A stretch of 64,000 nucleotides of DNA from Companilactobacillus sp. (GTDB lineage: Bacteria; Bacillota; Bacilli; Lactobacillales; Lactobacillaceae). A program made the translations under genes and the position numbers. Each line of letters starts with the position of its first letter. Positions within the stretch are counted from its first letter, which is position 1. Positions 42,463 to 51,682 of this stretch are shown here, in pieces. The stretch spans positions 1,798,001 to 1,862,000 of the forward strand of contig NZ_JAKVLR010000001.1 of the NCBI RefSeq assembly GCF_022484265.1. Direction: 5' to 3'. The notes under the pieces are model-generated. The model saw nothing but the letters and a program-made list of their open reading frames with translations. It was not told the DNA's origin and ran no database searches.

Positions 42463-43245
42463 TTAGCCAATCATTTTCTTTTCTTTATCGATTGCAGTTG
42501 ATGTAAGTAAGTCGACTAGTTCATCGATCAATTCATCAGAAACATTCGGGTTATGACTGAATTCGTCTTTTAATTCCAAACGAATCTGATCCATTCGATC
42601 GTTTTGAACCACTGACATGCCAGTTTGCTTCTTGACGTTAGCTACTTCTTTGACAACGTTAACTCGTTCAGAAATTAGATGTAGAATTTGACGATCAAGA
42701 CTGTCGATCTGACTGCGTAATGAAACTAGTGAATTGTCTGGTAAAGCCAACATATTAGTCAGTTCGCTGACAATCTTATGTGGCTCTTTGCCATTAGTCA
42801 TGATCACTGAATCCGCCGCCTCATTGTAGAGTGGCTGACGAAATTCCCAGCGGTCGAGCAATTCTTTCATTGATAGCTGGCGCAATAGGGGACGGTCAGT
42901 ATCTGAGGATAAACGTTGTAAGACAGTCGCAAAGTCAGCTTGTAAAAAGATGACCGTTGCATCGCTATTTTCAATGATCTTACGATTTACGTCAGATTCA
43001 ATTATTCCACCGCCAGTGCTAATAACACCAGGGCTTTGCAGTCTATTTTCTAAAACCTTCGTTTCCATTTCACGAAAGCCACTTTCGCCGTGAGCCTCCA
43101 TAAAATCGCTGATCGAAGATCCAGTTTCTTTCACGAATTCATCATCTAAATCTAAAAATTTTTGATTAGTAGCTTGAGCGAGCTGCTGTCCAACGGTAGT
43201 TTTACCAGCGCCCATGAAGCCAATTAGCATAACAGTGTCAGCCAT
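42463..43245 (-). CDS. aroK: Shikimate kinase fused to chorismate mutase
   Basis: 260 residues from ATG 43245 behind GGTAGGTGAG; a GTG lies 12 bases upstream. Residues 1-168 are shikimate kinase: Walker A GFMGAGKTT at 9-17, DLDDEFVKETG with the metal and shikimate Asp, GFREMET, STGGGII and the lid Arg in DRPLLRQ. Residues ~173-256 are an AroQ-type chorismate mutase: LRSQIDSLDRQIL, LISERVNVVKEVANVKK and QNDRMDQI, with the Arg, Lys and Glu/Gln pattern of that family. The domains are not consecutive in the pathway (EPSP synthase and chorismate synthase act between). It is the last gene of the aro operon. It overlaps tyrA by eight bases. Confidence 0.9.
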   Translation of the reverse strand: MADTVMLIGFMGAGKTTVGQQLAQATNQKFLDLDDEFVKETGSSISDFMEAHGESGFREMETKVLENRLQSPGVISTGGGIIESDVNRKIIENSDATVIFLQADFATVLQRLSSDTDRPLLRQLSMKELLDRWEFRQPLYNEAADSVIMTNGKEPHKIVSELTNMLALPDNSLVSLRSQIDSLDRQILHLISERVNVVKEVANVKKQTGMSVVQNDRMDQIRLELKDEFSHNPNVSDELIDELVDLLTSTAIDKEKKMIG

Positions 43246-44080
43246 TTTTAGACTCACCTACCTTTTTTCTAATTTCTTGAGCTTTTGATATTTTCTTATT
43301 TAATGATTCAGTATCGCCGTTTTCTAAGTCATGACGATAGTCTGATAGTGTATTGATCATGTCATCTAATCCTTCAAGGATCTGTTGCTTGTTTGACATG
43401 ATGATATCTGTCCAAAGACTTGGGTTAGATTTTGCGATACGGGTAGTGTCTGAAAAGCCACCTGCAACGCGATTTTGCCAATTAAGTTTGTTTTCTGGCA
43501 ACATTTTATCGACCGAGTCAGTTAGGGCATAGGCCACTAGATGTGGCAAAGCACTAATTGCTGCAGTCAAATAGTCATGTTCTTTAGCTGATAATTGTTG
43601 AAAATCAGAACCTAAAGGAGCTAATAGTTTTTCAACTTTAGCTGCTAGCGAGTCATCGCCAATCAAGAAAAATGGCGTACCCTTGAACATATTTTTATCA
43701 CGACCGACGATACCTTTACGCTCGGTACCGATCATTGGATGTCCACCAATAAAGTTATTTAAACCAGCTGCGGCTTGGAGAATTTCTCCCTTGGTCGAGC
43801 CAATGTCCATGATGATCGTATCGGGATTCAAATGTAATTGTTTTAAAGTATTGATTTGTTTAATGATCACTGAAACAGGTGTGCAAAGTATGATTAAATC
43901 AGCATCTTTGACTGTTTCAGCATCCAAATGTCCAATTTCATTAACTACATTTTCAGATAAAGCAATTTGGGTTGTAGATGGATTATCATCTATTCCAACT
44001 ACATAATAATTGTTGCTTTCTAATTGCTCGGCTAAAGAACTACCCATTGAGCCAAGTCCGTCTACGATTACTTTTGTCAT
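43238..44080 (-). CDS. tyrA: Prephenate dehydrogenase
   Basis: 280 residues. It oxidises prephenate to 4-hydroxyphenylpyruvate for tyrosine. The Rossmann loop is VDGLGSMGSSLAEQL. DLIILCTPVSVI, DIGSTKGEI (Ser/Thr-Lys) and GGHPMIGTERKGI with the catalytic His are standard for TyrA. There is no ACT domain at the C-terminus, so tyrosine feedback is not evident in sequence. It lies two bases after aroA. The chorismate mutase that makes its substrate is the C-terminal domain of the next gene. Confidence 0.93.
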   Translation of the reverse strand: MTKVIVDGLGSMGSSLAEQLESNNYYVVGIDDNPSTTQIALSENVVNEIGHLDAETVKDADLIILCTPVSVIIKQINTLKQLHLNPDTIIMDIGSTKGEILQAAAGLNNFIGGHPMIGTERKGIVGRDKNMFKGTPFFLIGDDSLAAKVEKLLAPLGSDFQQLSAKEHDYLTAAISALPHLVAYALTDSVDKMLPENKLNWQNRVAGGFSDTTRIAKSNPSLWTDIIMSNKQQILEGLDDMINTLSDYRHDLENGDTESLNKKISKAQEIRKKVGESKNG

Positions 44081-44082
44081 GA

Positions 44083-45366
44083 TTACACGATTCCTTCCAG
44101 GTTATTAAAAAATGTTGGATAAGAGATTTTGACACTCTCATCGTCATCTAAAATAATAGTACCATTGGTGACCAAAGCTGCAATACTTAGCATCATTGCA
44201 ATTCGATGATCAGCGTGTCCGGAAACGTGTGTGTCTTGTGCCACTAACTGTTTGCCACCTTTGATAATAAATCCATCTTCGGTTGGCGTAACATCCGCAT
44301 TTAACTTGTTTAACTCTTCTTGTACAGTTTCGATTCGGTCGGTTTCTTTGACTTTCAACTCGGCAGCATCTTTGATAACGGTAGTGCCGGTTGCTTGAGT
44401 GGCAGCTAAAACGATCATCGGTATTTCATCAATTAAGGAAGGAATGATGTCTCCGCCAACTACAACTCCATGAAGCTGACTAGTTTTTACCGTAATATCA
44501 GCAATTGGTTCACCGATATCATCTTTTTGATTGATCGTAATGTCGCCACCCATCTGTTGAAGGACGGTTAGAAGTCCGATTCGAGTTGGATTTACTCCGA
44601 CATTTTTGATTGTTAGTTCACTGTTTGGAGTAATTAGCCCAGCAACTATCCAGTAAGCAGCTGACGAAATATCGCCAGGGACTTCAACCTCAGCAGGTTG
44701 CAAGTTTTGATTAGCTGGGATATGGATGGTGTCGCCCTTGATATCGACCTTTACGCCGAATTTTGGAAGCATTTGTTCGGTGTGATTTCGAGTATGGAAG
44801 GGGTCGGTAACAAAGGTGTCAGATCCAGCAGCTAATCCGGCCAAGAGGATAGCACTTTTAACTTGAGCAGAGCCGACGTGTAAAGTTTGCTTGATAGTTG
44901 AACTGAGTGTAGATTTTTGAACCGTCAATGGTAGATGCCCATGATCAGATGTGAATTTGCCGCCAATTTCAGAAAGGGGATCGATAACTCGATCCATTGG
45001 ACGTTTTGACAAGCTGGAGTCACCGGTTATCGTTGCCTGTAAACCGGCTCCAGTAATCAGACCAGTTAGTAATCTAGTCGAAGTTCCTGAATTACCCATA
45101 TCTAGGTCAACTGTGGGATCTTTAAGACCAGAAACGCCTGTCCCGATAACTTCGGTGATGTCGTTGTCCAATTCAGTGATTTTTGCTCCTAAGGATCGTA
45201 AAACGCTGATGGTACTTGATACATCAGCAGAATCTAGACGTCTGAGAACTTTGGTTGTGCCGTTTGCCATGGCTCCAAACATTAGAGCTCGATGGGAGAT
45301 ACTTTTATCTCCAGGTACGACGATCGTCCCGTGCAATCCGTTTTCTGTTGTTGGTAGTTGTTTCAT
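44083..45366 (-). CDS. aroA: EPSP synthase (3-phosphoshikimate 1-carboxyvinyltransferase)
   Basis: 427 residues, the normal length. It joins shikimate-3-P and PEP. VVPGDKSISHRALMFGAMANG contains the conserved Lys/Ser. DMGNSGTSTRLLTGLI is the PEP loop (NSGTS with LLTG, class II type), and DSSLSKRPMDRV, GSAQVKSAILLAGL, HTRNHTEQML and KVKETDRI follow. It lies between aroB and tyrA with AAGGAGAAG before its ATG. Confidence 0.96.
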   Translation of the reverse strand: MKQLPTTENGLHGTIVVPGDKSISHRALMFGAMANGTTKVLRRLDSADVSSTISVLRSLGAKITELDNDITEVIGTGVSGLKDPTVDLDMGNSGTSTRLLTGLITGAGLQATITGDSSLSKRPMDRVIDPLSEIGGKFTSDHGHLPLTVQKSTLSSTIKQTLHVGSAQVKSAILLAGLAAGSDTFVTDPFHTRNHTEQMLPKFGVKVDIKGDTIHIPANQNLQPAEVEVPGDISSAAYWIVAGLITPNSELTIKNVGVNPTRIGLLTVLQQMGGDITINQKDDIGEPIADITVKTSQLHGVVVGGDIIPSLIDEIPMIVLAATQATGTTVIKDAAELKVKETDRIETVQEELNKLNADVTPTEDGFIIKGGKQLVAQDTHVSGHADHRIAMMLSIAALVTNGTIILDDDESVKISYPTFFNNLEGIV

Positions 45367-45391
45367 AGTTTTACTTCTCCTTATGATGCAA

Positions 45392-46462
45392 TTATTTCTG
45401 ATTCAGAGGTGCAATAAAGTCAGGCATTTCAGTTAGTTTAGTAGGAACGATGACGGGTTCGCCAATGTTTTTTAAAGCGACTAGATTCAAAGTTCCGTGG
45501 TCATTTTTTTTGTCGTTTTTTAAGTGGTCAAAGAATTCTGGAGTACCGATCAAGTTTGATGAGGTGGGAAGTCCGACTGCATCTAAACGAGATTTTATTT
45601 CAGAAGTGACGGTTTCTGGAGTGACATTGGTAGCTTCAAAACACTTAGAAATTGTCACCATTCCAATCGCAACAGCCTCGCCATGCATCAATTTTCCGTT
45701 AGCTAATAATTCAATGGCGTGACCTAACGTATGACCGAAGTTAAGGATCCGACGCAAGTTGCTTTCTTTTTCGTCTTTCATAACCACATTGGCTTTGAAA
45801 TTAACTGAACGTTCAATCAATTCGGTGGCATTAGCTAAAATGTCATCGATTTTTTTTATTTTGCCGGTAAGTTCGAAGAAGTCGCCGCCTTCAAGGGCAC
45901 TGCATTTAACGACTTCGCCGTAACCTTCGACTAAGTTACGTTCTGATAAGCTATTTAAAAAAATTGGATCGATCAAGACTAAGTCTGGTTGGTAGAACGA
46001 ACCGATAATATTTTTGACTTGTCCTAAATTAACAGCAGTTTTGCCACCAACGCTAGAATCGACCATTGCAGTCATTGAAGTTGCGATTTGAATAAATGCG
46101 ATCCCGCGCATGTATAAACTTGCGACGGTACCAGATAAGTCGCCGACAACTCCACCTCCAAGTGCAATGACGCCATCGCCACGAGTGAATCCATTGTCAG
46201 CCATCGTTTGAATGATCTCGCCAACAAACTTTAGACTTTTCGATTTTTCGCCCACAGGAACGGTAGCGGTAATGACATCGAAATCAGCCTTTTTCAATTC
46301 GGAAATTGTCGTATGTAGATATAAGTCGCCAACCTGTTCGTCAGTAATGACGATAACTTTTCGTTTTGACCAAACTTGTTGGACAGATTCGCCGATTTTT
46401 CGACCAAGACCCATTTCGATTTTTACGTCATATGTTTTATTAGGTAGAGTTACGGTTATCAT
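45392..46462 (-). CDS. aroB: 3-dehydroquinate synthase
   Basis: 356 residues. It converts DAHP to 3-dehydroquinate with NAD and zinc. VITDEQVGDLY, GEKSKSL, ALGGGVVGDLSGTVAS (NAD loop), PTTLLAMVDSSVGGKT-like ATSMTAMVDSSVGGKTAVN, EVVKCSAL and NFGHTLGHAIE with zinc-ligand His are all present. The start overlaps the aroF stop by one base (TAATG). Confidence 0.96.
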   Translation of the reverse strand: MITVTLPNKTYDVKIEMGLGRKIGESVQQVWSKRKVIVITDEQVGDLYLHTTISELKKADFDVITATVPVGEKSKSLKFVGEIIQTMADNGFTRGDGVIALGGGVVGDLSGTVASLYMRGIAFIQIATSMTAMVDSSVGGKTAVNLGQVKNIIGSFYQPDLVLIDPIFLNSLSERNLVEGYGEVVKCSALEGGDFFELTGKIKKIDDILANATELIERSVNFKANVVMKDEKESNLRRILNFGHTLGHAIELLANGKLMHGEAVAIGMVTISKCFEATNVTPETVTSEIKSRLDAVGLPTSSNLIGTPEFFDHLKNDKKNDHGTLNLVALKNIGEPVIVPTKLTEMPDFIAPLNQK

Positions 46463-47454
46463 TATTTTTCTTCTTTCACTAGGTTATGAATATCAGTTGC
46501 AACCTTTGCTAAATGATCGAATTGTTTAGGAGTTAAAGCTTGTTTACCATCAACAAAGGCTTCTGAAGGATGATTATGAATTTCGACCATCAAACCATCG
46601 GCACCGGCAGCAGCGGCAGCAAGACCAATTGGTTCAACGAATTTAGTAACGCCAGCAGCGTGTGATGGGTCACCGATTACTGGGTAATGTGTTAAGTCTT
46701 TCAAAACAGGGATAGCTGAAACGTCGAAAGTATTACGTGTGTACTTGTTGTCAAAGGTTCTGATACCACGTTCCATCAAGATAATTTGGTGATTTCCACC
46801 AGCAGCGATGTATTCTGAAGCGTTCAATAAATCGTCAATTGTTGCTGACATACCACGTTTTAAGACAACTGGTTTGTTAGTTTTACCAACGGCTTTTAAC
46901 AAGGCGAAGTTTTGCATGTTACGAGTTCCGATTTGGAACATGTCAGTGTATTTGTCGATCATTTCCAAGTCTCTGGTATCCATGATCTCTGTGACCATGT
47001 CCATGCCTAATTTGTCGGCAGCTTCACGATGCCATTTGAGTCCTTCTTCACCCAAACCTTGGAATGAGTATGGGTTTGTTCTAGGTTTAAATGAGCCACC
47101 ACGCAAGAGTGTTGCACCAGATTCTTTAACGTCTTTACCCATCAATTGGATGTGTTCTTCAGATTCAATTGAGTCAGGACCGGCAATCAATGAGAAACTG
47201 CCATCGCCAATTGTGCTGTGTTCAGTTTTGATTACGGTATTTTCTGGGTGGAACAAACGACTAGCTTGGATTGCGGCCGGATGTTCAGTAATAACTTGTT
47301 CAACGTCTTTGATTTCAAAAGGCACGTCGCCTAATGCTTTTTGGTCAACAAAACCGATACGGTTCTTATGTTGGAAAACGTGTTCTAACTTCTTATCGTT
47401 AGCTTGCTCCATTACTTTGTTAGCTGCTGTTTCATCTTTTAATTCAATAATCAT
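46462..47454 (-). CDS. aroF: DAHP synthase, type I-beta with N-terminal regulatory domain
   Basis: 330 residues. It condenses erythrose-4-P with PEP, the entry step. Residues ~1-68 form a ferredoxin-like regulatory domain as in Thermotoga DAHP synthase. The barrel follows: LIAGPDSIES in place of AGPCSVES, LRGGSFKPRTNPYSFQGLG, EIMDTRDLEMI, QIGTRNMQNF, VVLKRGMSAT, ERGIRTFDNKYTRNT, VIGDPSHAAG and MVEIHNHP. Cys of AGPCS, a metal ligand in most family members, is Asp here (AGPDS), which is unusual. It is followed by aroB. Confidence 0.92.
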   Translation of the reverse strand: MIIELKDETAANKVMEQANDKKLEHVFQHKNRIGFVDQKALGDVPFEIKDVEQVITEHPAAIQASRLFHPENTVIKTEHSTIGDGSFSLIAGPDSIESEEHIQLMGKDVKESGATLLRGGSFKPRTNPYSFQGLGEEGLKWHREAADKLGMDMVTEIMDTRDLEMIDKYTDMFQIGTRNMQNFALLKAVGKTNKPVVLKRGMSATIDDLLNASEYIAAGGNHQIILMERGIRTFDNKYTRNTFDVSAIPVLKDLTHYPVIGDPSHAAGVTKFVEPIGLAAAAAGADGLMVEIHNHPSEAFVDGKQALTPKQFDHLAKVATDIHNLVKEEK

Positions 47455-47482
47455 ATTTATTCATCCTTTTGTATTAGTTTTT

Positions 47483-48286
47483 TTAGCTATGAACCATTTC
47501 GGTCATTAATTCTTCTGGTGCATTTTGCCCGAACCAGAATTGGAAACTAAGAACGCCTTGAGCTATCAACATGTTCTCGCCATTTTCAGCTGTTAAACCG
47601 GCTGATCTGGCATTTTCCATAAACTTAGTTGGGAAGTCGCGGTAGATAATATCAACCACGTGAGCAGTATTTTTTGCCTGTAAAAAGTCTTGCTCGGTTA
47701 AGACGCTTTCGTTGTCTCGCATACCGGCATTAGTGGCATTGATGATCAAATCAGCATCTTGTAGGTCTTTGTCGATCTCAGAAAGCTTTTGTAACTCGAT
47801 CCCGAACAGGTCTTTCATCTGTTGCTGATGTTCAGGAAAACGTCTCGAATTGCGATTGAAGACGGAAAGCTTGATTCCATTGGGCTTACTAGAAATGATG
47901 GCTCTTGCAGCTCCGCCTGTACCAATCAAGACGACTTTTTGAGGGTCATTCTTGATTGTGTGCCAAAATCCGGGACCGTCAGTCGATGTGCCTACCCATT
48001 TGTCGTTGATTTTTTTAACTGTGTTGACTGACTGCAACTTTTTAGCAACGGGGTCAACTTCGTCAAGGTAATCAATAATGGCTTTTTTGTAAGGCATGGT
48101 GACGTTAAAACCATGAATGTTACGAAGCTTCAACTTTTGGATCTCTTCATTCATCTTGGTAGGTGCAAACTCGAAGGCTTGATACATGGCATCGAGTTGG
48201 AGATCTTGCATAGCGGCATTTTGCATGCGTGGAGATTTTGAATGCATTGCTGGGTATCCGATCAACCCGTATAAAGCTTTTGCCAT
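47483..48286 (-). CDS. aroE: Shikimate dehydrogenase
   Basis: 267 residues. It reduces 3-dehydroshikimate with NADPH. YGLIGYPAMHSKSPRMQNAA (shikimate Ser pair), FNVTMPYKKAIIDYLD (catalytic Lys; NVTxPxK), STDGPGF (Asp), VLIGTGGAARAI (Rossmann) and FNRNSRRFPE for NADP phosphate are visible. It begins one base after the tkt stop. No 3-dehydroquinate dehydratase domain is fused to it. Confidence 0.94.
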   Translation of the reverse strand: MAKALYGLIGYPAMHSKSPRMQNAAMQDLQLDAMYQAFEFAPTKMNEEIQKLKLRNIHGFNVTMPYKKAIIDYLDEVDPVAKKLQSVNTVKKINDKWVGTSTDGPGFWHTIKNDPQKVVLIGTGGAARAIISSKPNGIKLSVFNRNSRRFPEHQQQMKDLFGIELQKLSEIDKDLQDADLIINATNAGMRDNESVLTEQDFLQAKNTAHVVDIIYRDFPTKFMENARSAGLTAENGENMLIAQGVLSFQFWFGQNAPEELMTEMVHS

Positions 48287-48287
48287 G

Positions 48288-50258
48288 TTATCCCACCTTT
48301 TCCATTTTGAATAGAAGATTTTTCACTGATGATACGACGTTGTCAATATTGAAATCGAAATCGTCGATCACTTCATCAGGTGTTGCTGATTCACCGAACG
48401 TTTCAGTTCCGATGATCTTGCCGTCTAAGCCAACGATGTTAGCCCAGCCCAGTGGACTAGCCATTTCAATTGCGATCCGACGACGTTGATTGTTAGGAAG
48501 AACTGATTCGCGGTAGAGGATATCTTGTTGTAAAAATTTAGCTTGGTCTGGCATTGAGACTACTCGGGTGAAGATATTGTCTTTTTCGAGTTCTGCCTGA
48601 GCAGCTTTAGCTAATTCTAGTTCAGTACCTGTTGCTAACAAGATTGCTGATAATTTGCCTTTTTCAAAGTTTGCTACGTAGCCGCCACGTTTTTCTAGTA
48701 GGCTGGCATTGTTGTCTGAAGGCAATTCTTGAATATCTTGTCTGCTTAAGAACATAACTGTTGGACGATTAGTTGATTCGATGGCCATCTTCCAAGCGGA
48801 AACGATTTCGTTAGGACTTCCTGGTCTAACTACGTTTAAGTTAGGGATGCTTTGCAGTCCAGCTAATTGTTCGATTGGTTGATGAGTTGGTCCATCTTGT
48901 CCAACGGCGATGGAATCATGGGTGAAGACGTAGATGACTGGTAATTTTTGTAAAGCACTCAATCTGATACCAGCTTTTAAGTAGTCTGAGAAGACTGCGA
49001 AAGTTGAGCCGAAGACCTTGAGTCCACCGTGTAAGGCGATACCATTCATGATCGTACTCATTCCGAATTCATGAACGCCGAAAGGAATATTTTTACCTAA
49101 TGGATTGTCAGCTGAGAAGGTACCAGCATCGTCAATTTCTGTTTTTGTTGATGAAGCCAAGTCGGCAGCTCCACCGATTAAGTTAGGAACTTGTTTAGCA
49201 ATGTCGTTCATTGCTGTGTGACCAACTTTTCTTCCGGCATTCTTGTCGCCAGGCTTAAAGGTAGTCAATTTTGAAGCATCGATTGAAACTGGTACTTCAA
49301 AGTCACGTAAGATTTCTGCTCGATCAGTTGAATCAGCTAATTCTTGTTCCCACTTAGCATGAGCTTGTTGACCACGGATCATAACTTTTTCACGGAATGA
49401 TTCTTCAACGTCGGTTGGGACTGTGAATGGTGCTTCATGCCAGTCAAGATTGTTTCTCAAGACGTCGAGACCATTTTCATCAAGTGGGGCACCGTGGATC
49501 TTATTAGTTCCTTCATTAGGAGTGCCTTCGCCGATGATAGTTCTAATTTCGATGAAAGCTGGATTTGGTGAAGCTTTAGCTTTGGTGATTGCTTCATCGA
49601 TTGCTTCGATATCGTCGCCATTTTCAACTAGGAAAGTATCGAATCCGTAAGCTGAAAAACGGTCTCTTTGATTAGTCTTGAATGAACGACTAGTTGGTCC
49701 ATCTAATGAAACATAATTTGAATCGTATAAGATCACTAGTTTATTCAAATTGTTGACGCCGGCAAATTCAGCTGCTTCGTGAGAAATTCCTTCCATTAAA
49801 TCGCCGTCGCCGACAATTGCAAAGGTATTGTGATCCATCAAATCGCCAAATTTTGCTTCAAGTCTTTTTTGAGCTACAGCCATTCCGACTGCCATACCAA
49901 CACCTTGTCCAAGGGGACCAGTTGTGGCATCAACACCAGGCGTTGCACCAAATTCGGGATGTCCGGGAGTTTTGGAACCGCGTTGTCTGAAACGTTTCAA
50001 GTCATCGATGCTGACGTCGAATCCTGATAGATGAAGATGGCTGTATAGAAGTGCTGAGCCATGTCCAGCTGATAAGACTAAGCGATCACGATTGATCCAT
50101 TGAGGATTTTCAGGATCAACGACTAAATGTCTAGTTGCTAGGGTGTAGAGCATAGGTGCCACACTTAAAACGATTCCGGGATGTCCCGAATTTGCGTTTG
50201 AGATTGCTTCAACGGCTAACATTTTCATTGCGTGAATATTTCTAATATCTTCATCCAT
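48288..50258 (-). CDS. tkt: Transketolase
   Basis: 656 residues, full length. It is thiamine-diphosphate dependent and makes erythrose-4-P, a substrate of DAHP synthase. NSGHPGIVLSVAPMLY, SAGHGSALLYSHLHLSG, TTGPLGQGVGMAVGMA, VGDGDLMEGISHEAA (ThDP motif GDG), FGVHEFGMSTIMNGIALHGG and FTHDSIAVGQDGPTHQPIEQL are all intact. It lies between aroC and aroE with short gaps, so it is an integral member of the aromatic operon and gives dedicated precursor supply. It starts at ATG 50258 behind AAAGGAGAAG. Confidence 0.95.
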   Translation of the reverse strand: MDEDIRNIHAMKMLAVEAISNANSGHPGIVLSVAPMLYTLATRHLVVDPENPQWINRDRLVLSAGHGSALLYSHLHLSGFDVSIDDLKRFRQRGSKTPGHPEFGATPGVDATTGPLGQGVGMAVGMAVAQKRLEAKFGDLMDHNTFAIVGDGDLMEGISHEAAEFAGVNNLNKLVILYDSNYVSLDGPTSRSFKTNQRDRFSAYGFDTFLVENGDDIEAIDEAITKAKASPNPAFIEIRTIIGEGTPNEGTNKIHGAPLDENGLDVLRNNLDWHEAPFTVPTDVEESFREKVMIRGQQAHAKWEQELADSTDRAEILRDFEVPVSIDASKLTTFKPGDKNAGRKVGHTAMNDIAKQVPNLIGGAADLASSTKTEIDDAGTFSADNPLGKNIPFGVHEFGMSTIMNGIALHGGLKVFGSTFAVFSDYLKAGIRLSALQKLPVIYVFTHDSIAVGQDGPTHQPIEQLAGLQSIPNLNVVRPGSPNEIVSAWKMAIESTNRPTVMFLSRQDIQELPSDNNASLLEKRGGYVANFEKGKLSAILLATGTELELAKAAQAELEKDNIFTRVVSMPDQAKFLQQDILYRESVLPNNQRRRIAIEMASPLGWANIVGLDGKIIGTETFGESATPDEVIDDFDFNIDNVVSSVKNLLFKMEKVG

Positions 50259-50272
50259 AATAATCTTCTCCT

Positions 50273-51451
50273 TTAGAATTCTTTGATTTCTTCTTTGTAA
50301 GTTTTGAGTTGTTCTTGTAATCTTCCTAAGTTGTCGCTATCGAATTTATCAAGAATAGCTTTGGCTAATTCAATTGCGACCATGCTTTCAGCAATGACTG
50401 CTGCGGCAGTAACTGCAGTTGTATCAGATCTTTCGATGCTAGCTTTGTGATCCTCGTGCGTGTCGATATCGACTGAATGCATTGGACGATAAAGCGTTGG
50501 AATTGGTTTAACGACTCCTCTGACTTTGATCATTTCGCCGGTAGTCATGCCGCCTTCGAAACCACCTAAGTTATCTGAGCCACGGTAGAAACCTTTGTCT
50601 TCTGACCAGAAGATCTCATCCATCACTTCGCTACCAAATTTTTCAGCGTTGTCAAAACCGCCTCCGAAGTCAACGCCCTTAAACGCATTGATTCCGACAA
50701 TTGCTCGGGCAATTTTGGCATCGAGTTTGTCGTCGGCAGTTACATAAGAACCAAGTCCGGCAGGAACTCCAGTTGCAAAAACTTGAACGGTGCCGCCAAC
50801 GGTGTTACCTTCTTTTTTTGCCTTGTCGATAACGGCTTGCATTTCTTTATCGGTTTCTTCATCTAGCGTTCTAGTTGAAAAGCTTTCGGATACTTCTCGT
50901 AGATCATTTAAAGTCTTATAATTTTCTAATTTTTCTAATTTAGTTTTAGCTGGCCCAATGTTTAAAACAAATCCATGAACGTCGATGCCTAACTGTTTCA
51001 GTAGTTGTTTAGCTACGGCTCCAACAGCAACTCTCATGACTGTTTCTCGAGCTGATGATCTTTCCAAAACATTTCTGAGATCTTTAAAGTGACGATATTT
51101 CATGCCACCGACGAGATCGGCATGTCCTGGTCTTGGTCTCATAACTTTTCTGACTGAATTCTCATCAGTTTCGATATCGTTAGGTGCCATGATGCTGGCC
51201 CAATGATTGTGGTCGTCGTTATGAACGTTCAAGGTGATTGGTGAACCTAGCGTTTCTTGATGTCTAACGCCAGATAGGAATTTGACTGTGTCGCTTTCAA
51301 TGACTTGGCGTTGTCCACGTCCATAACCATGTTGGCGACGAGCTAATTCTTTGTTGATGTCTTCTTCTGAAATGTGCAATCCGGAAGGGATTCCCTCGAT
51401 AATTGCGATTTCTTCTGGTCCGTGGCTTTCTCCTGCTGTCATGTATTTCAT
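50273..51451 (-). CDS. aroC: Chorismate synthase
   Basis: 392 residues. It makes chorismate from EPSP using reduced FMN. TAGESHGPEEIAIIEGIPSGL, RRQHGYGRGQRQ, RPRPGHADLVGGMKY, RNVLERSSARETVMRVAVGA, and GFEGGMTTGE with HEDHKASIERSD near the C-terminus are family signatures. It is the first structural gene of the operon although it is the last common-pathway enzyme. It is preceded by the aro leader with its peptide and attenuator. Confidence 0.96.
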   Translation of the reverse strand: MKYMTAGESHGPEEIAIIEGIPSGLHISEEDINKELARRQHGYGRGQRQVIESDTVKFLSGVRHQETLGSPITLNVHNDDHNHWASIMAPNDIETDENSVRKVMRPRPGHADLVGGMKYRHFKDLRNVLERSSARETVMRVAVGAVAKQLLKQLGIDVHGFVLNIGPAKTKLEKLENYKTLNDLREVSESFSTRTLDEETDKEMQAVIDKAKKEGNTVGGTVQVFATGVPAGLGSYVTADDKLDAKIARAIVGINAFKGVDFGGGFDNAEKFGSEVMDEIFWSEDKGFYRGSDNLGGFEGGMTTGEMIKVRGVVKPIPTLYRPMHSVDIDTHEDHKASIERSDTTAVTAAAVIAESMVAIELAKAILDKFDSDNLGRLQEQLKTYKEEIKEF

Positions 51452-51484
51452 TAATGTATTGCTCCCATCTTATGCGTTTTAAAA

Positions 51485-51682
51485 AACAAAAAAGCGGTCG
51501 ATCAAGTGTAGAAATACACTTGGTCGACCGCTAAACAAACAGAAGTCAATGATAATTGTCCTACTTAACCAAGTGTAATTTTTGTATAATCACTCGATCA
51601 AGTAAACACGTTAAAAATCTACTTTATCGAATGTGCCGTGACCGACACACCCGAAGGTCGCGATCACTCGTTGATAAAGTAG
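51485..51682 (-). promoter_or_regulatory. Six-segment transcription attenuator of the aro operon
   Basis: On the minus strand, segment 1 CTACTTTATC (51682-51673, in codons 19-22 of the leader peptide) pairs with segment 2 GATAAAGTAG (51628-51619). Segment 3 (51606-51591, TTTACTTGATCGAGTG) can pair through CGAGTG with CACTTG of segment 4 (51577-51569, TACACTTGG). Segments 5 and 6 form an 18-base-arm terminator (51532-51515 with 51510-51493) followed by TTTTTTG. Alternatives: segment 2 with segment 3 (ten of eleven positions) and segment 4 with segment 5 (TACACTTGGT with ACCAAGTGTA). So 1:2/3:4/5:6 terminates and 2:3/4:5 reads through. Confidence 0.8.
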
